From Mesonia sediminis (GTDB lineage Bacteria > Bacteroidota > Bacteroidia > Flavobacteriales > Flavobacteriaceae), in the NCBI RefSeq assembly GCF_042684705.1, contig NZ_JBHULZ010000014.1, positions 1 through 64,000 of the forward strand: DNA of 64,000 bases, written 5' to 3'. Position numbers and translations under genes: made by a program. Below the pieces are notes generated by a model. The model searched no databases. It saw only the letters and a program-made list of their open reading frames with translations, and had not been told where the DNA came from. The stretch's first letter is position 1, and each line of letters begins with the position of its first letter. This document shows positions 1 to 8,738 of this stretch, in pieces.

Positions 1-617
1 TCGAAAAGGAGCTGGGTGCCGTCTACCGCCGTGTGGGTAAAAGTACCGTCGCCATTATCTTGCAAGGTGTCGGTGTTGTTTTGGAGTAGATTGATAATTT
101 CCGTGTAAACGTCGCCTTGGTTCTGAATGTTGGACACTACATCGGCTATCACATCAATGGTCATTGTTGCGCCGTTGGCATTGGTAAATGTGTAAGTACC
201 ATCGTTGTTGTTCACATAAGTAGTGGTATTGGCATCGAAAGTAATTTTAATATTATTTTCATTCGTGTATGTAAAAGTTCCATCTTGATTATCTGCAAGA
301 TAAGTGATAGTTTGAGCACTGTACTCCCCTTCGACCAAAAAACGTCGCCATTGCCCTTTATACCAGTAATAATAACCAGGCGTAACATCATTTCCTTGAC
401 TAGTATTAAACACCATAAGGCTTTCCACATTTCCAGCTGAAATAGTGTTAGCGTCGACAATACTTTGCAATTGAACACGAGGAATAAGCAGACCTCGGTC
501 TTGAGATTCGATATCGAGTTGAGAAGAAGGGTTGGGCAAATCTGTTCCGATACCTACCTGAGCAAAGCTCAACTGAAAAAACATAAAAAATGAAAGGAAG
601 AGTAGTTTTTTATCCAT
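1..617 (-). CDS. Secreted repeat protein, N-terminal part only
   Basis: The reading frame starts at an ATG at 615-617 and runs leftward out of the window, so only about 205 N-terminal residues are present. Residues 1-20 form a signal peptide (a KK pair, a hydrophobic core rich in Phe, then FAQ). The segment after it (VGIGTDLPNPSSQLDI) resembles the start of many secreted flavobacterial surface proteins, which describe themselves by this N-terminus followed by degenerate repeats. From about residue 95 there are three degenerate repeats of the type DNxDGTxTYTNxxG, separated by a spacer containing a QNQGDVYTEIINLL segment. No catalytic motif is visible. I infer an exported, probably surface-exposed structural or adhesin-like protein. 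The C terminus, which would show a type IX sorting domain if there is one, is not visible. No promoter was recognised upstream. Confidence 0.72.
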   Translation of the reverse strand, partial: MDKKLLFLSFFMFFQLSFAQVGIGTDLPNPSSQLDIESQDRGLLIPRVQLQSIVDANTISAGNVESLMVFNTSQGNDVTPGYYYWYKGQWRRFLVEGEYSAQTITYLADNQDGTFTYTNENNIKITFDANTTTYVNNNDGTYTFTNANGATMTIDVIADVVSNIQNQGDVYTEIINLLQNNTDTLQDNGDGTFTHTAVDGTQLLF

Positions 618-877
618 AGGTAGAGATTTAACAGCCACGTAATTAAAGCTTTATTCTACAGGATAAAATTAAAGATAAAATGCAATTAAAAAGGGATAAA
701 AGTTAAAAAATTTGTTAATAATTATTTGTTACAATCACAATAAACTGATTTTAAGTCAATTAAAATATTTGACGAATTTATAAATTAATAAGAAAATTTC
801 TTTTAAAGCACAAAAAAAGCAGACTCAAAGGCAATTAAGCTGTCATTTAAACCTGTTTTTAACAGTATTTATTAAAT

Positions 878-2182
878 TTATTTTTTTCTCAGATAAACCG
901 AAATAGGCACACCGCTAAAATCAAATTCTTGTCTCAATTTGTTCTCCAAAAATCGTTTGTAAGGGTCACGAACGTATTGTGGTAAATTACAGAAAAAGGC
1001 AAATTGAGGTTGCGGCGTGGGCAATTGTGTTATAAATTTTATTTTAACATATTTCCCTTTATAAGCTGGCGGCGGATTGTTTTGAATTATTGGTAACAAC
1101 ACATCATTTAAGGTGCGCGTTTTTATTTTCTTGCTTCGGTTATGGTATACCTCAACTGCAGTCTCTATTGCTTTAAAAATACGTTGTTTGTTCAAAACAG
1201 AAATGAAAACGATAGGCACATCGGTAAAGGGTTCAATTTCCTTTCTGATTTTAGCTTCAAAATCTTTCATGGTATTGGTTTCTTTCTCAACCAAATCCCA
1301 TTTATTTACTAAAATTACAATCCCCTTACGGTTACGTTGAGCTAACCAAAAAATATTTTGTACTTGTGCATCAAAGCCTCGACTGGCATCTACAATTAAT
1401 AAGCATACATCTGAATGCTCTATAGCCCGAACACTTCGCATAACCGAGTAAAACTCAATATCTTCTTTAACTTTAGACTTGCGTCGGATACCAGCAGTAT
1501 CTACCAAATTAAATTCGAAACCAAAACGATTGTATTTTGTATCTATAGAATCTCTCGTAGTACCTGCTATATCGGTAACTATATAACGCTCTTCTCCAAT
1601 CAAAGCATTTATAAAAGATGATTTCCCGGCATTAGGACGACCTACAACGGCAAAACGTGGTAGATTTTCATCCTCTTGTTCTTCTTTTTCTGGAAAAGCC
1701 TCAACAACAGCATCAAGTAGATCACCTGTACCGCTACCATTGATTCCCGCAATGGTATAATACTCACCCAATCCGAGCGTATAAAACTCCATCGCTTGAT
1801 CCTCTCTTTTTCCGCTATCTACTTTGTTAACAGCAAGAAAAACAGGTTTATTTACTTTGCGTAATAATTTGGCTACATCTTCATCCATTGGAGTAACCCC
1901 AGTTTCTACATCAACTACAAAAATTATCACATCTGCTTCATCAATAGCAAGCTCAACTTGTTTATCGATTTCAGCTTCAAAAACATCCTCACTCCCTATA
2001 ACGTAGCCTCCTGTATCTATAACCGTAAACTCTTTACCATTCCAATCAGATTTTCCGTAATGTCTATCTCGCGTCACCCCGCTTACCGAATCAACAATGG
2101 CTTCGCGGCGTTGAATCAAACGATTAAAAAAAGTAGATTTACCTACATTAGGCCTTCCTACAATGGCTACTATATTACTCAT
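878..2182 (-). CDS. der: Ribosome-assembly GTPase Der (EngA)
   Basis: Der is a tandem GTPase needed for maturation of the large ribosomal subunit. At 434 residues it has the normal length. The first G domain shows GRPNVGKS at 9-16, DTGG at 56-59 and NKVD at 119-122. The second shows GRPNAGKS at 181-188, followed by DTAG and NKWD. A C-terminal KH-like domain follows, ending in a basic tail. The ATG at 2180-2182 is preceded by a promoter-like TATTTTTG at 2210-2203 on the same strand, without a clear -33 TTG. It lies 69 bases downstream of era on the same strand, and the two ribosome GTPases may be co-transcribed. No terminator was recognised after its stop. The identification is secure. Confidence 0.98.
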   Translation of the reverse strand: MSNIVAIVGRPNVGKSTFFNRLIQRREAIVDSVSGVTRDRHYGKSDWNGKEFTVIDTGGYVIGSEDVFEAEIDKQVELAIDEADVIIFVVDVETGVTPMDEDVAKLLRKVNKPVFLAVNKVDSGKREDQAMEFYTLGLGEYYTIAGINGSGTGDLLDAVVEAFPEKEEQEDENLPRFAVVGRPNAGKSSFINALIGEERYIVTDIAGTTRDSIDTKYNRFGFEFNLVDTAGIRRKSKVKEDIEFYSVMRSVRAIEHSDVCLLIVDASRGFDAQVQNIFWLAQRNRKGIVILVNKWDLVEKETNTMKDFEAKIRKEIEPFTDVPIVFISVLNKQRIFKAIETAVEVYHNRSKKIKTRTLNDVLLPIIQNNPPPAYKGKYVKIKFITQLPTPQPQFAFFCNLPQYVRDPYKRFLENKLRQEFDFSGVPISVYLRKK

Positions 2183-2251
2183 TTCTTGTATTTTTGATGC
2201 TGCAAAAATAGGTGTAAAAGCTTAGGCTACCTATAATTTTTTAGTATTAGT

Positions 2252-3133
2252 TTATTTATTGTATCCAAAGCGTTTTAACTGACGATCATCACTTCGCCAA
2301 TTTTTGTTGACCTTTACATACAATTCTATGTGCACTTGCTTGCCAAAAAAGCGCTCTAAATCTTTTCTAGCTTCCATACCTACTCGCTTAATAGCTGATC
2401 CTTTGTGCCCAATTATTATTCCTTTTTGTGTGCTACGCTCAACCATTATCACACATCGCATACGTATGATCTCTTCATCTTCAAAAAACTCTTCAGTTTC
2501 AATTTCAACGCTATAAGGAATTTCTTTTTTATAATGCAATAGTATTTTTTCTCTAACTATTTCGTTTACAAAAAAACGTTCAGGTTTATCGGTTAATGCG
2601 TCTTTAGGGTAAAAGGCTGGTGATTCTGGCAATAAATCAACAATGCGTTTAAACACTTCTTGAACACCAAAATTTTCTAAGGCTGAAATAGCAAAAATCT
2701 CTGCATTAGGTACTTGTTCTTTCCATAATTTTGTTTGCTCTTCAACTTGTTGTTGCGTGCCCTGATCTACTTTATTCAATAATAAAAGGACAGGTATTTT
2801 AGCGTGAACAATTTTTTTAAAAAACTGTTCATCTTTTAATGCTTTCTCTCCCAACTCAACCAGATAGATTAAAATATCTGCATCTTCAAAGGCAGATTTA
2901 ACAAAATCCATCATTGAGCTTTGAAGTTGATAAGCAGGTTTAATTATACCTGGTGTATCGCTTAAAATTACTTGAAAATCTTCACCATTTACTATACCTA
3001 AAATGCGATGTCTAGTAGTTTGTGCTTTACTGGTGATGATTGATAGGCGCTCTCCCACAAATGCGTTCATGAGAGTTGATTTTCCCACATTGGGATTGCC
3101 AATAATATTTACAAATCCTGCTTTATGCGCCAT
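2252..3133 (-). CDS. era: GTPase Era
   Basis: Era is a GTPase that binds the 3' end of 16S rRNA and couples small-subunit assembly to growth. The 293-residue length is typical. It shows the P-loop GNPNVGKS at 12-19, the switch-II DTPG motif, NKVD, and a C-terminal KH domain with the GHKGSAIK signature (roughly residues 240-247) that contacts RNA. The start is the ATG at 3131-3133. A TACCTTTG box at 3156-3149 fits the Bacteroidota -7 element, though no convincing -33 TTG accompanies it. It lies upstream of der on the same strand. Nothing unusual is visible. Confidence 0.98.
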   Translation of the reverse strand: MAHKAGFVNIIGNPNVGKSTLMNAFVGERLSIITSKAQTTRHRILGIVNGEDFQVILSDTPGIIKPAYQLQSSMMDFVKSAFEDADILIYLVELGEKALKDEQFFKKIVHAKIPVLLLLNKVDQGTQQQVEEQTKLWKEQVPNAEIFAISALENFGVQEVFKRIVDLLPESPAFYPKDALTDKPERFFVNEIVREKILLHYKKEIPYSVEIETEEFFEDEEIIRMRCVIMVERSTQKGIIIGHKGSAIKRVGMEARKDLERFFGKQVHIELYVKVNKNWRSDDRQLKRFGYNK

Positions 3134-3253
3134 AATTTATTTTTTTTACAAAGGTATAATATTAAAAATAAGTGTAAGTTTTTCAGTTTTTAGAAAATAT
3201 TATCATTTTTTAAAGGGTGCAACTCACTAATTTTGAGTAATTTAAAATAAAAA

Positions 3254-3487
3254 ATGAAAAATTTAGGTCTTCCGCTTTTAGCGATAACAACATTTATATT
3301 ACTAACGGTAACTATTTTTGCCGCTATGGATATTGCTTTTACTTGGGTATTTTATTTAACCGTGCTTGGGCAACTTGCATTAGTAATGGCGGTTTACCAT
3401 GTGTTAATTGACAATTACTCTACTACAAAAACATTTACTGATGGATATGAGGATGCCCCTATGGCGCCAGGTGAAAAATTTAGGTAA
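3254..3487 (+). CDS. Small two-helix membrane protein
   Basis: This 77-residue protein of unknown function has two predicted transmembrane helices (about residues 5-25 and 30-50) joined by a short loop, and a polar C-terminal tail ending near PMAPGEKFR. A TAATTTTG element at 3228-3235, 18 bases before the ATG, fits the Bacteroidota -7 box. A strong hairpin terminator follows the stop directly, so it looks like a single-gene transcript. It is flanked by a divergent era and a convergent M1 peptidase, which gives no functional clue. Defined promoter, ORF and terminator argue that it is a real gene. Confidence 0.75.
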   Translation: MKNLGLPLLAITTFILLTVTIFAAMDIAFTWVFYLTVLGQLALVMAVYHVLIDNYSTTKTFTDGYEDAPMAPGEKFR

Positions 3488-3492
3488 AAAAA

Positions 3493-3516
3493 ACCGGAAT
3501 TGAAATTCCGGTTTTT
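3493..3516. terminator. Bidirectional intrinsic terminator
   Basis: A perfect inverted repeat (ACCGGAATT at 3493-3501, AATTCCGGT at 3504-3512) is preceded by a run of A and followed by a run of T. It can therefore stop transcription from both sides, between the small membrane protein gene and the convergent M1 peptidase gene. Confidence 0.85.
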
Positions 3517-3532
3517 GTAATTAATTGATGAG

Positions 3533-5446
3533 TTATTTACCCCAAGAATCGTTTGAGCCGTCAATATCAGCCACTTGTTTTTTAGGATCAAATTCTACCG
3601 AAGTAACCTTTTTTGAGGTTTCGTGAAAATAATCCCAAGCATTACCGCGTTGCCAAATTTCAACAGGTAAATGAACGGTATCGTATGAACCATCTGCATA
3701 ACTTACCTTCAAAGCTACTGGCATAGGAATTTCTCCCTTATTTTCAAGACTAATTAGTGCTCCGTGCTCTTTTTGAGCTACGTCTACCACCGCTATATCG
3801 ATATTATTATTGGTATAAAACCAATTTTTCCAGAACCAGTTAAGACTCTCTCCACTTGCATTTTCTATATGCGCAAAGAAATCTTGAGGACGCGGATGTT
3901 TAAATGCCCAAGTTTTGATATAAGATTTAAAAGCATAATCAAAACGCTCTTCTCCTAAAATATATTCACGCAACATGATTAAACCGATAGCTGGTTTATA
4001 ATATGCTGTATAGGCTAAATTACGTAAATTGGTAGCATCTGGGTAAGTGTTAATAGATTCTCTACCAGGAAATTTAAGGTAAGGGTTTATAACTCTACCG
4101 TTGGTAAAATCTGCAGGATACTCACCATTATTAAAATTCAAAGTGCTATAATGGTTGATAAAAGTGTTGAAACCTTCGTCCATCCAAGCGTGTAAACGCT
4201 CGTTTGATCCTACAATCATAGGGAACCAATTGTGTCCAAATTCGTGATCTGTCACGCCCCAAAGACTCGCACCTTTACTTTTATAACTACAAAAGCTCAC
4301 TCCTGGATATTCCATACCTCCTACATCTGCAGCAACATTAATAGCCGTAGCATAGGGATAATCAAAATAAGTGTCTGCATAGAATTTAATTGATTCTTGA
4401 GTATACTCAGTACTTCGGCTCCAAGCATCTTGACCATCACTTTCTGCCGGATAAACCGATTGCGCCATAACATTCTTACCAGAAGCCAATTTTATGTTGG
4501 CAGCATCCCAGATAAAGGCCGATGAAGAAGCAAAAGCGATATCTCTAGTATTCTCCATCTTAAAATGCCAGGTTTGAGTACCCTTTCGTTTATTAAGTAC
4601 TCTTCGAGAACCTACCTCACTTGGTTCTATTAGATACGTAGTTTCTTCGGTTTCTTGAGCCTTTTGAAATCTTTTATATACTTTTCTATTTAAAACTTCT
4701 TTTGGGTTCATTAACCTACCCGATGCAACAACAGTGTGATTATAAGGCACTGTAATTTTATAGTCATAATTTCCGTAACCCAAATAAAACTCTCCAGCCC
4801 CTAAATAAGGCTCTATATTCCACCCGCTCACATCGTCAAACACGGCCACTTTAGGAAACCATTGCGCCAAAGCATAAATAGTACCTTGCTGTACTTTAAG
4901 TCTTCCCATTCGGTCCATTCCTTTAACAGGAATTTTGTAAGCAAAATTCATGCTTATGGTTGTAGATCCTCCATTCGCGGCTAAAGGCTCTGGCAAGAAC
5001 ACCTGCATTCTAGTATCAGTTATTAAAAACTTTGCTTTCTCTCCATTTACTTTAACTTGACTAAGATTGTAACCTCCTTCTACATCTCCGTTATAGCGGT
5101 TTCCTTGAATTGGGGTGGTTAAAGTACCTCTTGAATTTGTAGTAAATCTATTTTGCTCTAAAAACAGCCAAATAAAATCAAGTTGTTCGGGACTGTTATT
5201 GGTATAAGTGATAGTAACCTTTCCCATTAAACGATGGGTGTTTTCATCGAGTGAAACGGCAATTTCATAATCATTTTGATTTTGCCAATAGGCTGGTCCT
5301 GGTTTACCCGAAGCCGTACGGTAAGGAGTAGAAGGAGTCTGCATAAACTCATCAAAATGCTGCTGGTTATTTTGAGCAAACTGTTCTTGAGACAAGAAGA
5401 GCAGTACAACATTAAGCAACAAAAAGTAAGAAAAATTAAATTTCAT
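3533..5446 (-). CDS. M1 family metallopeptidase, exported
   Basis: A 637-residue zinc aminopeptidase-like protein. The zinc site is HEFGH at 401-405 with the third ligand Glu in MDEG at 422-425, giving the HEXXH-18x-E spacing of the M1 (gluzincin) family. The exopeptidase motif appears as GGMEY at 376-380, in place of the usual GAMEN. Residues 1-24 form a signal peptide (hydrophobic stretch ending in FAQ), so it should act in the periplasm or at the cell surface. The N-terminal beta-saddle domain covers about 55-240. It is 12 bases downstream of a HAD phosphatase gene on the same strand and is probably co-transcribed. Substrate specificity cannot be read from the sequence. Confidence 0.93.
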   Translation of the reverse strand: MKFNFSYFLLLNVVLLFLSQEQFAQNNQQHFDEFMQTPSTPYRTASGKPGPAYWQNQNDYEIAVSLDENTHRLMGKVTITYTNNSPEQLDFIWLFLEQNRFTTNSRGTLTTPIQGNRYNGDVEGGYNLSQVKVNGEKAKFLITDTRMQVFLPEPLAANGGSTTISMNFAYKIPVKGMDRMGRLKVQQGTIYALAQWFPKVAVFDDVSGWNIEPYLGAGEFYLGYGNYDYKITVPYNHTVVASGRLMNPKEVLNRKVYKRFQKAQETEETTYLIEPSEVGSRRVLNKRKGTQTWHFKMENTRDIAFASSSAFIWDAANIKLASGKNVMAQSVYPAESDGQDAWSRSTEYTQESIKFYADTYFDYPYATAINVAADVGGMEYPGVSFCSYKSKGASLWGVTDHEFGHNWFPMIVGSNERLHAWMDEGFNTFINHYSTLNFNNGEYPADFTNGRVINPYLKFPGRESINTYPDATNLRNLAYTAYYKPAIGLIMLREYILGEERFDYAFKSYIKTWAFKHPRPQDFFAHIENASGESLNWFWKNWFYTNNNIDIAVVDVAQKEHGALISLENKGEIPMPVALKVSYADGSYDTVHLPVEIWQRGNAWDYFHETSKKVTSVEFDPKKQVADIDGSNDSWGK

Positions 5447-5458
5447 GGTTGTTAATTA

Positions 5459-6118
5459 TTAGTTGAAAAATTGATTTAAATTTGGTAGGGTGATTTGATT
5501 AAAATCTGTAATTATGTGGTCTGCCTCAGAATAATTTTGGTTTTTTGAATGCGGACTTTTAAACGCCACACAAAAAATGTTTGCCGCCTTTGCCGCTTTA
5601 ATTCCGTTTGTAGAATCTTCTATAACCACGCAATGTTCTGGCTTAACTCCTGCGCTTTGTGATGCTTTAAGAAAAATCTCTGGGTGCGGTTTAGAAGCTT
5701 TTAAGTCTGCCCCGCTCAATTTATCTACAAAATAAGGATTGAGTTCAAACCTATCAAAAACGCTATTAATGGTACCCATTGATGCCGATGAAGCTAAAAC
5801 CAATTGCAGTCCAGCCTCATGATAATGTTTTATCAACTTCTCAACTCCAGAAATTAATTGTAAACTAGGGTCTGTTGCAAATAGCGTTTTAAAAATACTT
5901 CTCTTTTTCAAAACCAAATCAATAGGTTTATATGAGAGGTCAAAATGCTTGCAAAGTTGTTGACAAACATATAAGGTAGATTGTCCCGTAAAAGTTTGGT
6001 ATAAAGTTTCAGGAACCTTAATACCTATCTCATCAAACATCCCGTAGTAGGCCTTATGGTGCAAAGGTTCTGTGTCTACAATTACACCGTCCATATCAAA
6101 TAATATCGCTTTTACCAC
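5459..6118 (-). CDS. HAD-superfamily phosphatase, beta-phosphoglucomutase-like
   Basis: A 219-residue cytoplasmic HAD hydrolase. Motif I is DMDGVIVDTEP, with the nucleophile Asp8 and acid/base Asp10. Motif II is the Ser in LVLASSAS, the motif III Lys lies in SKPHPEIF, and motif IV is EDSTNG. An alpha-helical C1 cap inserted after motif I (about residues 16-85) places it in the beta-phosphoglucomutase/phosphatase subfamily. These enzymes act on sugar phosphates or similar small phosphates, and the exact substrate is not predictable. It lies directly upstream of the M1 peptidase and is divergent from the gene at 6277. Confidence 0.9.
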   Translation of the reverse strand: MVKAILFDMDGVIVDTEPLHHKAYYGMFDEIGIKVPETLYQTFTGQSTLYVCQQLCKHFDLSYKPIDLVLKKRSIFKTLFATDPSLQLISGVEKLIKHYHEAGLQLVLASSASMGTINSVFDRFELNPYFVDKLSGADLKASKPHPEIFLKASQSAGVKPEHCVVIEDSTNGIKAAKAANIFCVAFKSPHSKNQNYSEADHIITDFNQITLPNLNQFFN

Positions 6119-6276
6119 ATTTTTTTTTGGTGAATATAAGCCCTCTTATTAAAAAAGAAAAAAATATCTAAATGCATTCTTTTTTAAATACTCTAAACCA
6201 CTAATTAACAAGTGTTTAAAACTGTTAAAAATAAATGCTGTTTTTTTTAAATAACGTATCTTTAAAATAAAATAAG

Positions 6277-7509
6277 ATGTTTAAAAATAAATTTATCTAC
6301 CTTACTTTTTTCATTTCCTTCCTTTTCGGATTTGATTCTATAGCACAAAATAACTTAGAAATCGCTGGTTATGTATACGACCAATCAAACCAAAATCCTG
6401 TTGCTCAAGCTCAAGTAGAAATTGAGCAACTGAATATTAGTACGGTAACCAACACCGAGGGTTATTTTAAACTTAAGTATACACCGAGACAAGATCTGGC
6501 TTTCTTAACCGTAAACGCTTTAGGATATAAGTCAAAAAAAATTAGTTTAAGCGACATATCCAAAACTGAACCCGTCAAAATATTTTTAAATAGCCAGACC
6601 AATATGTTACCGGCAGTTGAAATGTTTAGTGTGCAAAATTTGCAAGAATTGGTTAAAAAAAGTATAGCCGCACATCATAAATTTGCCCAAGAAAACACTC
6701 AGTTTCAAACTGCATTTTATCGGGAAACTATCAAAAAATCAAAACGTCCTGTTAGTCTAGCAGAAAGCGTAATCAGGTTGGTACGTCCTGGTGAAAAATC
6801 TTTTAAGAAAGATAAAATAGCAATTTATAAAGCGCGAAAAATTACAGACTACGACCGATTAGACACCTTAGCTTTTAAAATGCAAGGTGGCCCTTATGCT
6901 ACACTTTACACCGATATTATTACTTACAACGATAAATTTTTTGATACGCAGGCGCTCGATTTGTTAGAACTTAAATTCTTAGGTAGAACCCAACTATCTG
7001 GCGAGCCAGTAATTGAAGTAGGATTTAAAGAGAAAATAAAAGATGAGGTTTGGTTCTCAGGATCATTCTTTATTCACGAGAAAGAGCAGGTTTTAGTGCA
7101 GTTGCACTATACCTTAAATGTAGAAGACCGAAAAAAAGCCGCTCGGTATTTTGTGAGCAAAAGACCTCGTAAGGTAAAAGTGTACCCTGAACAAATAAAT
7201 TATGAAGTGCATTATTTTCGTGATCAAAATATTTGGCGATTCGGGTACAGCCAAGTTATTGCTGAATTTACGGTAAATAAAAAAGGTAAACTTTTTAATA
7301 CCAAATATTCAAGCCAAAGTGAACTTTTGGTTACAAAATACCAACAAGGCGACTTTAACTTAGATCGTAAAGATTTTATACGAGAAAATTTTATTTTAAT
7401 AGACGATAAAACGGGTTTTGAAGAGGCTTCCTTTTGGGGAGAAAATAACATCATTGAGCCAGATAAAAGTATTTTAAATGCTATTGAAAAAATTAGGGCT
7501 CAACTATAA
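6277..7509 (+). CDS. Exported protein with carboxypeptidase regulatory-like domain
   Basis: A 410-residue protein with a signal peptide (residues 1-24, ending SIAQ). A CarboxypepD_reg-like beta-sandwich covers about 27-110, recognisable from IAGYVYDQSNQNPV and the later TNTEGYFKLKY pattern. The remaining 300 residues are a conserved but uncharacterised beta-rich region often found after this domain in Bacteroidota envelope proteins. It lacks the TonB plug and barrel of SusC-type receptors, so it is not a TonB-dependent receptor. I infer a periplasmic or outer-membrane-associated role. A weak promoter-like TATCTTTA lies shortly before the ATG. It converges on the RNA methyltransferase gene at 7681. 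Confidence 0.85.
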   Translation: MFKNKFIYLTFFISFLFGFDSIAQNNLEIAGYVYDQSNQNPVAQAQVEIEQLNISTVTNTEGYFKLKYTPRQDLAFLTVNALGYKSKKISLSDISKTEPVKIFLNSQTNMLPAVEMFSVQNLQELVKKSIAAHHKFAQENTQFQTAFYRETIKKSKRPVSLAESVIRLVRPGEKSFKKDKIAIYKARKITDYDRLDTLAFKMQGGPYATLYTDIITYNDKFFDTQALDLLELKFLGRTQLSGEPVIEVGFKEKIKDEVWFSGSFFIHEKEQVLVQLHYTLNVEDRKKAARYFVSKRPRKVKVYPEQINYEVHYFRDQNIWRFGYSQVIAEFTVNKKGKLFNTKYSSQSELLVTKYQQGDFNLDRKDFIRENFILIDDKTGFEEASFWGENNIIEPDKSILNAIEKIRAQL

Positions 7510-7545
7510 ATTTGCAAAGCAATGATAAATAGTATTATCAATTGA

Positions 7546-7573
7546 GTCTGACACCCCACCATTTGTATCAGAC
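7546..7573 (-). other. Intergenic hairpin between convergent genes
   Basis: GTCTGACAC (7546-7554) and GTATCAGAC (7565-7573) form a nine-base stem around a ten-base loop. Read on the minus strand all nine positions pair, with one G-U wobble. No T-run follows, so it is not a classical terminator. A third TCAGAC copy lies near 7628. The rest of 7510-7680 has no coding signal that I can support. Confidence 0.4.
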
Positions 7574-7680
7574 CATTTTAGCGGCAGAGTTATTACCCTT
7601 GCACCGAAATTAAGTATACTTTAATCATCAGACCCAAAAGAGCAAAAAAAAGCATCCTCAAGGTTAGCTTCATTAATAAA

Positions 7681-8145
7681 TCAGTAAATATGGGTGCCTT
7701 TTGTGTTTCGATCATACATAACAATGCTTCCTGCAACTGCAACATTTAAGCTTAAAGCGGAATTAAACTCGACAAGTAAATGACAGGCTTTTATAGCTTC
7801 CTTAGTTAAGCCGTGATCTTCGGCGCCTAACAAATATACTGCACGTCTAGGATGCTTAAAGTTTTCTAGTTTTTTAGCGTTTTTATCCTGTTCTACTCCA
7901 ATTAGTAATGCGCTTTTTGGTAAATGCCTATAAAAGTCTGTAAAGCTATCATAGTGAAAATACGGCATTGCTCCCACTGCTTTATGCGTATCGCAAGCTT
8001 GTTTATGATACCTATTCCCAATGGTAAAAATAAAACTCGCTCCTAGGTTCTGGGCAGATCGCCATAATACACCCAAATTTTCTGGTGTTTTTCCATTTTG
8101 TATACCAATACCAAAATAACCTTGATCTAAATTATTATTGTGCAT
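7681..8145 (-). CDS. TrmH/SpoU-family RNA methyltransferase
   Basis: A 154-residue SPOUT-class, SAM-dependent RNA 2'-O-methyltransferase. It shows the three SpoU motifs: PENLGVLWRSAQNLGA near the N terminus (the Asn/Arg motif 1), LLGAEDHGL (motif 2), and SLNVAVAGSIVMYD (motif 3, lining the knotted SAM site). It has no separate RNA-binding N-terminal domain and so resembles the small TrmL-like subgroup; whether the target is tRNA or rRNA is unclear. I choose the ATG at 8143-8145. A longer frame up to 8211 exists, but its extra residues overlap the upstream gene and look non-conserved. The start overlaps the stop of the GreA/B-like gene by 11 bases, suggesting translational coupling. Confidence 0.9.
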   Translation of the reverse strand: MHNNNLDQGYFGIGIQNGKTPENLGVLWRSAQNLGASFIFTIGNRYHKQACDTHKAVGAMPYFHYDSFTDFYRHLPKSALLIGVEQDKNAKKLENFKHPRRAVYLLGAEDHGLTKEAIKACHLLVEFNSALSLNVAVAGSIVMYDRNTKGTHIY

Positions 8146-8635
8146 AATTGATAGCGATAATTTGAATCTTTTTAATAGTTTTACCAAGAGAGAACTCAGA
8201 AGATTCCCCAACTTTGAGTCTATTTAATGCTCTAGCCAAGGGGGCTATAAAGGCAATTTTTTGTTCTTTTAAATTTGCTTCATCTACTCCTACAATTTGC
8301 AAGTATTGGGTTTTATCATCAAGCAAAAACTTTACCTGCGCCCCAAACCGAACCTCATCTTTAGGCTGCTGTTTGAGGTCTATGATTTTCGCACTGCGTA
8401 AGCGCTCATTCAAAAGCTTCATTTTACCATCTATTACTGCGGCATTTCTACGGTATTCCGTCTCATTGATCTTGTCTAAATTTTTCCTTTGCTCTTCTAG
8501 TTCATTTTTTTCTGTTTGCAACAATGCAAAACCCTTAGGCGTGACATAATTCACAACACCATTAGGTAAAGCTGCTCTAGGTGGTATAAATGGAGCTTCT
8601 TCCTGATCTTCCTCTTTAACAAACCCTCTACTCAT
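8135..8635 (-). CDS. GreA/GreB-family transcription factor
   Basis: A 166-residue protein with the layout of transcript cleavage factors: a coiled-coil N-terminal half (about residues 45-85, rich in Leu, Glu, Lys and Arg) and a C-terminal FKBP-like domain. That domain shows the family pattern VRFGAQVKFLL, IVGVDEAN, and a final GKTIKKIQIIAINY strand. Such factors enter the RNA polymerase secondary channel. The first 30 residues are acidic and proline-rich and are unusual for classical GreA, so it is safer to call it GreB-like or an anti-cleavage relative than GreA itself. It is the first gene of a pair with the overlapping RNA methyltransferase. Confidence 0.85.
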   Translation of the reverse strand: MSRGFVKEEDQEEAPFIPPRAALPNGVVNYVTPKGFALLQTEKNELEEQRKNLDKINETEYRRNAAVIDGKMKLLNERLRSAKIIDLKQQPKDEVRFGAQVKFLLDDKTQYLQIVGVDEANLKEQKIAFIAPLARALNRLKVGESSEFSLGKTIKKIQIIAINYAQ

Positions 8636-8738
8636 CGTCTTTATTTTGTGAATTTAAAGATACAAATAATGTTAAGTGTAACCTGAGTTACATCTAGGCT
8701 ATTTATATTTGTTTAGGTTTACTGATAAATTTTTTGTT

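Noticed and set aside
212..478. Open frame inside the first gene on the same strand in another frame
   Set aside because: It overlaps the secreted repeat protein, whose signal peptide and repeats are convincing.
835..880. Possible terminator for der (CTGT...ACAG words near 841-872)
   Set aside because: The complementary words are only four bases long and no T-run follows on the minus strand.
8146..8211. N-terminal extension of the RNA methyltransferase
   Set aside because: The extra residues are hydrophobic and basic, lie inside the upstream gene, and precede the usual start of the SPOUT domain.
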